64,000 nucleotides of DNA from Chinchilla lanigera (Eukaryota > Chordata > Mammalia > Rodentia > Chinchillidae). The position numbers and the translations under genes were made by a program. The DNA lies in the NCBI RefSeq assembly GCF_000276665.1, contig NW_004955516.1, positions 4,715,254 through 4,779,253 on the forward strand, written 5' to 3'. Below, piece by piece: positions 58,481 to 64,000 of the stretch (position 1 is the stretch's first letter; each line of letters begins with the position of its first letter). The notes below the pieces were generated by a model, which was not told where the DNA came from, made no database searches, and worked only from the letters and a program-made list of their open reading frames with translations.

Positions 58481-60669
58481 GTATCATGAGACCCTGTTGT
58501 CATATATTTTGTGTGATATTTTAGATTCTTTCATATTGAAGGGTCAGTATAGTTCCATCACTTTATATTGGCCAGATGCAGATGTTTCCCCCCAGCTATA
58601 TCCAACTATATTGGATAATATAGTTGACAATATAGACCCTGACAATATTCCACACTAAAATAAGAACAAACAAAAAAATCTAGTCTTTCTGTTTCCAATA
58701 CTTATGTTTACTAATTCTGCGTGTTTTACAGATTAAACTGTCTAAAGTACTTCCTTAAGAAATCAAGCAACCCTATTCTTAAAAATATTTAATGATAAAA
58801 TTATATCTAAATGACTTTTTCTGATGTTTTGGCCTTCTGGTAAAATGAAAAACATAACATCCTTTTCTTTCTTCTTCCCTTGGGCAAAGAGAGAAAAAAG
58901 CAGGAGGAAGGTATATACTTTGACACCTTTCTCCTTTCTCTTTAAGGGATCGTCCTCCTGGAACAGTAACTATTTTTATGTAAAATCTATGATTGTAGGT
59001 GAGGTTGAAGGTCAGACAGTGGAGAAGTGTGTATCTGACAGTCAAGACCTGTGATGGCATGATCATGTCTTATTTACTTGAATGTTTAGTGTACCATTTC
59101 TGGTAGTACACTTGACAAAGATATATTCTGTATAAACCACAGTATCTGGAACAAAACTGTTTACATAATAGTTCTGTAGAAAACAAAACTAGTCCAGGTT
59201 CTTATGCACCATAAGGAAAGAAATTGCCTAGTGTACACGTCACAGTAAGTAGTAAGTAGCTATTTGTATTGAAGATCAAGGGAGGGTAGCAGAAGTAGGA
59301 AAAAGGATATCAGAAACAAAGGACAGGAATGAGGAACATTTGATGAGCACTAACACAACTCAGGCTTCCAGTTTTTAAAGGGTCAGATTCTTCTCATTCC
59401 AGGTGCCTCCCAGTCTGTCTGACTGGTGTCGATGATCTGCCGCCTCCACCATCACAACCTCCTAAGCTTAAACATGGATAACTACCAGGGCGGTGCTGTG
59501 CCCACAGCTGAATGAAGGAAAGAGAGTGGCTCACTCAGCTCTTCTGTTTCTAACTGTATCAGGTTAGCAAGAAATAAATGTAAGACATTAATTATGTATA
59601 AAAACATAGATCAAATTTTTCTTGTCTTAATCAGTTAGTACTTGTTGTTATTGGTATTTTCAACCCCAGGTCAAGCCATGGTTATCTGAGGCCGGGAAAG
59701 CTGTTGTTGACTTAACATTCTCAGCTTCACAGAATGAGATTTAGCATACAATATTTGGGAGGAGGAATTGGAAGGAAAAACAAAACCATGCCTAGTGAAA
59801 TGTCATTCTCTGTGTCCAATTTTGATTAAGAAAATACAAAGGTGAATTTCTTGGCATTTCTTTTGTCACTTTTATTTATCAGTAAATATGTTTGACTCTT
59901 CCCAGGTTATGAAACAAGCAGCGGCAGCAGCAGGGGCTGCAGAGGCATAAGCTGCTTGGTTGATTGTCTCAGTACTGACCTGTAAGCGGCCCGCTTTCAG
60001 GTGAAATGCAATTGAGTCTCTATTAACTCCAGTCTGGGAGTGACTCCTCAGCAGGCTCGGTTATCAGCCTCAGAACACATTGAGTTAAGTAGAAAGGCGG
60101 GTGGTGGGTAATAGTTTTGTGACGCAGATGACTATCAGTGAGAAACTAAGCTGAAAATTGCTTCTGTGGGGCTGCTGCGGATGGGAAATCAGGGTGAAAG
60201 TTGAGGTTGGACTGAGAGGTTTGGTTTCCCATTCTCTGCAAATGGTCCAGCTTTGTGGGTTAAAGGCCACTGCTAGCCTCATGAATATATACTATTTCTG
60301 GCTGCTGTAATTGATTAGCTACACTTGGCAGCTGCCTTGATGAGCCTGAGAGGCTTGTACTGCTTGAGGAGCGGTACAAAATAGCATAGCCATAGGTGCT
60401 TGGAGTTCCCCTTGGGCACGTGGAAACAGAGTAGGAACCCAACAGCTGTAAACACTCTACATGGTAAAGGGAGTAAACTTGGAACCACTCTTTCCAGCAC
60501 TTTCTCCCAGTTAGGTGTGATGCTTTATATTTGACAAAGAAAAATAAACAAAGACCTTCATATTTTATATCAAGTTTGTTAGTTATTACTTATGTATATA
60601 TGCAGGTGGCCTTACCTTTGTGACAGAAAATGGATTTAACATCTGATATGATGTCACAGCAGGCTAAGA
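58481..60669. other. No gene; unique region with a complex-looking segment at 59.9-60.5 kb
   Basis: No repeat was recognised between about 58.7 and 60.65 kb. The part 59920-60450 has balanced composition, several E-box motifs (cagctg at 60450, ggcagctgcc at 60329) and a homeodomain-like taattgattag at 60308. Minus-strand frames of 60-65 codons overlap each other and have no recognisable product. Confidence 0.45.
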
Positions 60670-60860
60670 CCAGGACTCTGCAGAATTCCTGGTGTGTACT
60701 CCCAGCTTATCTCTCACTAGCTGTGCAACCCTGGGTAAAATACTTTGCCTCTCTGTGCTTCAGTATCTTTATCTGTAAAATGGGCACAATACAATGACCC
60801 TCCTATGGTTGTTATAATACTATGCTAAGAAATATGAAGCACTTACCTCTTGTTCAAAAC
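60670..60860 (+). mobile_element. MIR SINE
   Basis: 'tctcactagctgtgcaaccctgggtaaaatactttgcctctctgtgcttcagtatctttatctgtaaaatgggcacaatacaatgaccc' is typical MIR core and tRNA-derived text. Confidence 0.9.
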
Positions 60861-60875
60861 ACACCAGACCGGGGT

Positions 60876-60960
60876 TGGGGATTTAGCTCAGTGGCACAGC
60901 GCCTGCCTCTAAGCACAAGGTCGTGAGTTCGGTTCCTGGTACCGGAAAGGAACCAAAACA
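60876..60960 (+). mobile_element. ID SINE
   Basis: 'ggggttggggatttagctcagtggcacagcgcctgcctctaagcacaaggtcgtgagttcggttcctggtaccgg' plus a CAAA-type tail. Flanks 'aacacaccaga' and 'tacacactaga' look like a decayed duplication. Confidence 0.95.
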
Positions 60961-61469
60961 AACAAAAATACACACTAGAACTTACTCTAATTTTTAGTTA
61001 TTAGTATTACCTGAAATGACAAGAGTAACAATGTACATGTATGTAGTATAAAGCTACAATTGAAGCTCAGGTCACTTTTTCACACCTGATTTTGTCTTTT
61101 TCAGAAAGGCTTTTCTTTGTATTTGGTTATGCACAATGTAATTTTTCTCAGGTTTCTAATTGTGCTGTTTACTCACTAGAAGCTCTTCAAGTGGGGATTT
61201 TTATTTCTCTGTTCATTGCTCTGTAAATAAGGAGTACCTAATACAAAAAAATGGGAGTTTTATAAATATTACTTTTAGCAAGTATGGTTTTCACTAGATA
61301 AAAGCACTGTCTTCAGCGTGCACCTTCTGCACCTTTTTGCTATGAGAGTTCAGAGCTGTTTGTTTTTAGCTCCTTTAAAGTCTAATATTATGTGACATGT
61401 CCTAAAAAACTCAACTACTATCTAGTGGGTGGCTACTGTCTGTGGAGCTCTAAATGAATACATAACTTG
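60961..61469. other. No recognised feature
   Basis: No gene or repeat supported. Confidence 0.4.
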
Positions 61470-61610
61470 TTTCCTGGAACTCGCAAAATCTCTTTGAAGT
61501 GGATGGTATTGTCCCCAATTTAGAGAAGAGGAAACCAAACCTTGGAGGAGATGAAAGTACTTAGCAGGGTCACATAGCTTTGTCATCCAGGTCTGTTCGA
61601 TTTTAAATCT
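61470..61610 (+). mobile_element. MIR SINE fragment
   Basis: 'atggtattgtccccaatttagagaagaggaaaccaaaccttgg…gtacttagcagggtcacatagctttg' fits the MIR 3' half. Confidence 0.75.
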
Positions 61611-62164
61611 CACAGGTTTGTTTACCATGTCATACTGCCCTTCTCCCCATTTTTGTCTCACCTTTGCCTCACTTCCAATCATAATCATTAATTTTTCCCT
61701 CCTCCTTGTTTTGGATTGCTTTGATAGCTTTCACCAACTGACCTAAAAATCAGAGTTAAAAGGTACTAGTTTACTTTAATTCAGGAAGCTCAACCTGGAG
61801 ACTTTCCCTGTGGTGTAATGAATGAAACCATGGTTAACCTTTGATTAAACATCTCTCCAAGTCACCTGATGTGGTTATTAAGAAAGCTTTTTGTAAAATC
61901 AGTGCTCAGGCACTCTGAGTTAACTGAAGTCCCTGCTGTGCTTAGAGGACAGCCACGATGGAGGGGTAACAGGAGAAAATGTACAAATGACAGAATAGCC
62001 CAAAGACTTCTCTAAGGATTTTAGATTATCTGTCCTCAGGGTAATTGTCCTTCTCTTATCAGAAGGAGAAAAGATCTGGAAATGATTGTGATAAGGACTG
62101 TTTCTCCGTCCTCTAATTCTCCTTACATTTTGCACAATGGCAGCATAGCTCCGTAGTTTGGAAG
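61611..62164. other. No gene; candidate regulatory-looking stretch
   Basis: Unique-looking. 61840-62100 contains GATA-type motifs ('agattatct', 'cttatcag', 'gtgataagg') and 'tggttaacctttgattaaac'. Function is only a possibility. Confidence 0.3.
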
Positions 62165-62350
62165 CATTTGGTGGATATTGGAGCCACAGGGGCTAAATTC
62201 AAATTACAGCTGTGTTATGATGAGCTGCATGATGCTGGGCAAGCTGCTTGACTCATTTAACCTTCACAACAGCTATGAACTAGGTACAATCTTTACCCCC
62301 AAGTCACAGCTGAGGAGACAGGCACAAAGTTAATTTAACCTGCCCGAGGA
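62165..62350 (+). mobile_element. MIR-family SINE
   Basis: 'gatgctgggcaagctgcttgactcatttaaccttcacaacagctatgaactaggtacaatctttacccccaagtcacagctgaggagacaggcac…taacctgcccgagg' follows MIRb/MIR3 order. Confidence 0.8.
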
Positions 62351-62457
62351 CATCCTATGGCATCTCCTTAAGTCTTGAAATTTTGGGTGTCCGTTTGAAT
62401 CTCTTAGATTAGGGTTTTGGTTTGTAGGTGGCTATCATTGCAATGGAAATTTCACCT

Positions 62458-62882
62458 AAGGATTATCTTGATGCTCCTCCCCCTCAAAGCCTCATGTGCT
62501 CATAGGTGGGCCTTTTAGGAGGTGGCTGGATCATGGTGTGTGATATTGGATTATAGGTGTGATAACAGGATTAATACACAGATTGGTTTGGCATAGTTCT
62601 GGGTGTGGATAATAGGAAGACACTGTGGGTGTGGGTGGTACCAACCAATAGGATTGTAGCCAAGTGGAATAAAAAAGGGAAAGAAAGGCTCTCTGCTGGC
62701 TGCTTCCTGTCTGCCATGCCTTAAATTGTTTCTAATCTGCCATGGCCCTCTTCCATGACACCTTGCCTTGGAGCCAGCTGACTATGGACTGAAACCTCTA
62801 CAAACTGTGAACTAAAATAAACCTTTCCTCCTTTAAGTTTGGGTGTTGTATATTTTGTCCCACCAGCAAGAAAGTAAGAGAC
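62458..62882 (+). mobile_element. MaLR solo LTR
   Basis: 'caaagcctcatgtgctcataggtgggccttttaggaggtggctggatcatgg', 'gccttggagccagctgactatggactgaaacctctac', 'aataaacctttcctcctttaagtttgggtgttgtatattttgtccc'. Same LTR family as 16373 and 53566. Confidence 0.85.
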
Positions 62883-63002
62883 GATGAAAGGGTGCAATGT
62901 GAAATCCATCCTCTATCTCTGCAATAGCAATTATTTGTCCTTGTTTTTGTATCTACCAGTCCTTTTCTTTATCTATCATCAGGGTAATTCCTTTATTCGT
63001 TT

Positions 63003-63126
63003 TTTTATTGAGGCAAAGTGTTGATATGTAGTCGAGGCTGGCCTTGAGCTCACTATGTAGCCCAAATCCTTCTACCGCAGGTCCTGACTACTGGGATCAC
63101 AGATGTGCGTCACCATGCCTGGCCAG
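63003..63126 (-). mobile_element. B1 SINE, minus strand (diverged)
   Basis: 'ttttttattgaggcaaagtgttgatatgtagtcgaggctggccttgagctcactatgtagccc…tgggatcacagatgtgcgtcaccatgcctggcc'. Confidence 0.85.
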
Positions 63127-63417
63127 GCTAGTTGTTCTTCCCTTAACATATTTTCCTCTTTCTATCCCACCCGAAGCTCCACCTTAATTCTTTTCATATC
63201 CTCAAAGGTGGGAAGCACCTGTTCCCAAATTGGTGATATGGGTTTCGGGAGGGGAGAGTGCCCACTTGATGGAGGGTTCCAAGATGTGCCTGGAGTTATT
63301 CTCCATTAGCTCTGACATCCCATTGGCCCACCCCACCAGTTTCCCCTAAATTCCTCAAAAAGATTATTAAGCTGAAGAGTCAGAGCCAGTAGCAATGTGG
63401 GGGAGTAGGGAACCTAT

Positions 63418-63502
63418 TGTTTTTTCATTGCTAGGGATGAAGCCCTGGCCTTGTGCACGTTAGACAAGTGCTCTACAACTGAATTAAACCCCAGGCCCAG
63501 GT
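63418..63502 (-). mobile_element. Old ID-type SINE, minus strand
   Basis: 'ttgctagggatgaagccctggccttgtgcacgttagacaagtgctctacaactgaattaaacccc' is an antisense older ID body, like 12283-12360. Confidence 0.75.
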
Positions 63503-63602
63503 AATATTTTTTAACAAGTCTCTAGATGATGCAAATGCTGCTGCTGGTCCTTTGATGCCACTTTAAGTAATAAAGTGCCACATCAGTCTTTTCTCAAAAG
63601 AT

Positions 63603-63694
63603 GGAAAAAGCATTAGTTAATATATGGTAAGCATTTACAGTATTGTCAAAAGGAGGAAAAAGCATTAGTTAATGTATTGGTGAGCACTTACAGT
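63603..63694 (+). repeat. Local tandem duplication, ~52-bp period
   Basis: 63603-63640 (ggaaaaagcattagttaata…catttacag) is repeated with a few changes at 63655-63694. Confidence 0.9.
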
Positions 63695-64000
63695 TGTTTC
63701 TGAGCTATAAAGAAGAGTTTGATCATGTTTTCCTAAAAAATCCTGCTGATGAGAATCAAGACTTACCATGAGTCCTGAGGAGCCCCATATAAGAGTGGGC
63801 TTTATACTTGTTCAATTTTGTGATAGCTGCAACACCCGCATGAGCTGCAACCGATTTACCTCATTTTCCTTTCGCCCACTAACTTAGCCTGCAGGCCTAG
63901 GCTTCTACTATCTCACTCCTAACTTTACTTTTATTTCCCAGAACACTAGTAGTCTGACTGGAGTCTGGACAACCTGCCCAGCCTTGCGTTTCTTTTTTTT

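Noticed and set aside
1..64000. CRISPR arrays, operons, bacterial or phage systems
   Set aside because: Nothing prokaryotic is present. Regular repeats are microsatellites or transposon tails, and the SINE/LINE/LTR content is mammalian.

Overview
This window is nuclear DNA from a mammal, most likely a rodent outside the mouse/rat group. It carries B1 SINEs with the internal duplication typical of rodent B1, tRNA-Ala-derived ID SINEs, MaLR-type LTRs and several generations of L1. I saw no B2 or DIP-type SINEs. A beaver-like (castorimorph) lineage is a guess from this SINE mix and is not demonstrated.

I find no intact protein-coding gene and no exon I can defend. Open frames are short, and the ones that resemble proteins are broken: L1 ORF2 pieces, a mariner transposase tail, a MaLR internal remnant and a retrocopied HMGB1 mRNA. 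The window is best read as intergenic or intronic sequence built by layers of transposition. Only the first ~115 bases look like the edge of a CpG island.

Layout: 0-13 kb holds old L1M, LTR and Tigger fragments, plus a younger L1 at 2.57-4.79 kb whose 5' part is inverted (twin-priming structure). 14.5-26 kb is nearly all L1: one element with a probable 5' region that is internally deleted and interrupted by a B1, two opposed MaLR LTRs with perfect 5-bp duplications and a CA repeat; then a second L1 interrupted by a hAT miniature element (itself hit by a B1) and an ID. 26.1-26.8 kb is a mariner remnant with two 3' halves in inverted orientation. 28.6-30.9 kb is an almost complete MaLR element (LTR-internal-LTR, minus strand). 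35.7-38.9 kb is a minus-strand L1 that lost the catalytic part of its reverse transcriptase. 42-51 kb is mixed unique DNA with an ERV1-like solo LTR, L2, MLT1 and B1 pieces. 51.8-53.5 kb is an HMGB1 processed pseudogene with 12-bp target duplications next to a B1, both set in an L1 tail. 53.5-54.4 kb is a MaLR LTR nested in an older MLT1 LTR. 56-58.5 kb is an old L1M 5' region (minus) with a nested Tigger copy. 58.5-64 kb has mostly unique DNA plus MIR, ID, LTR and B1 copies.

Family names come from recognising consensus-like text by eye; no database was searched. Boundaries are usually good to about 10-30 bases unless a target-site duplication is quoted.
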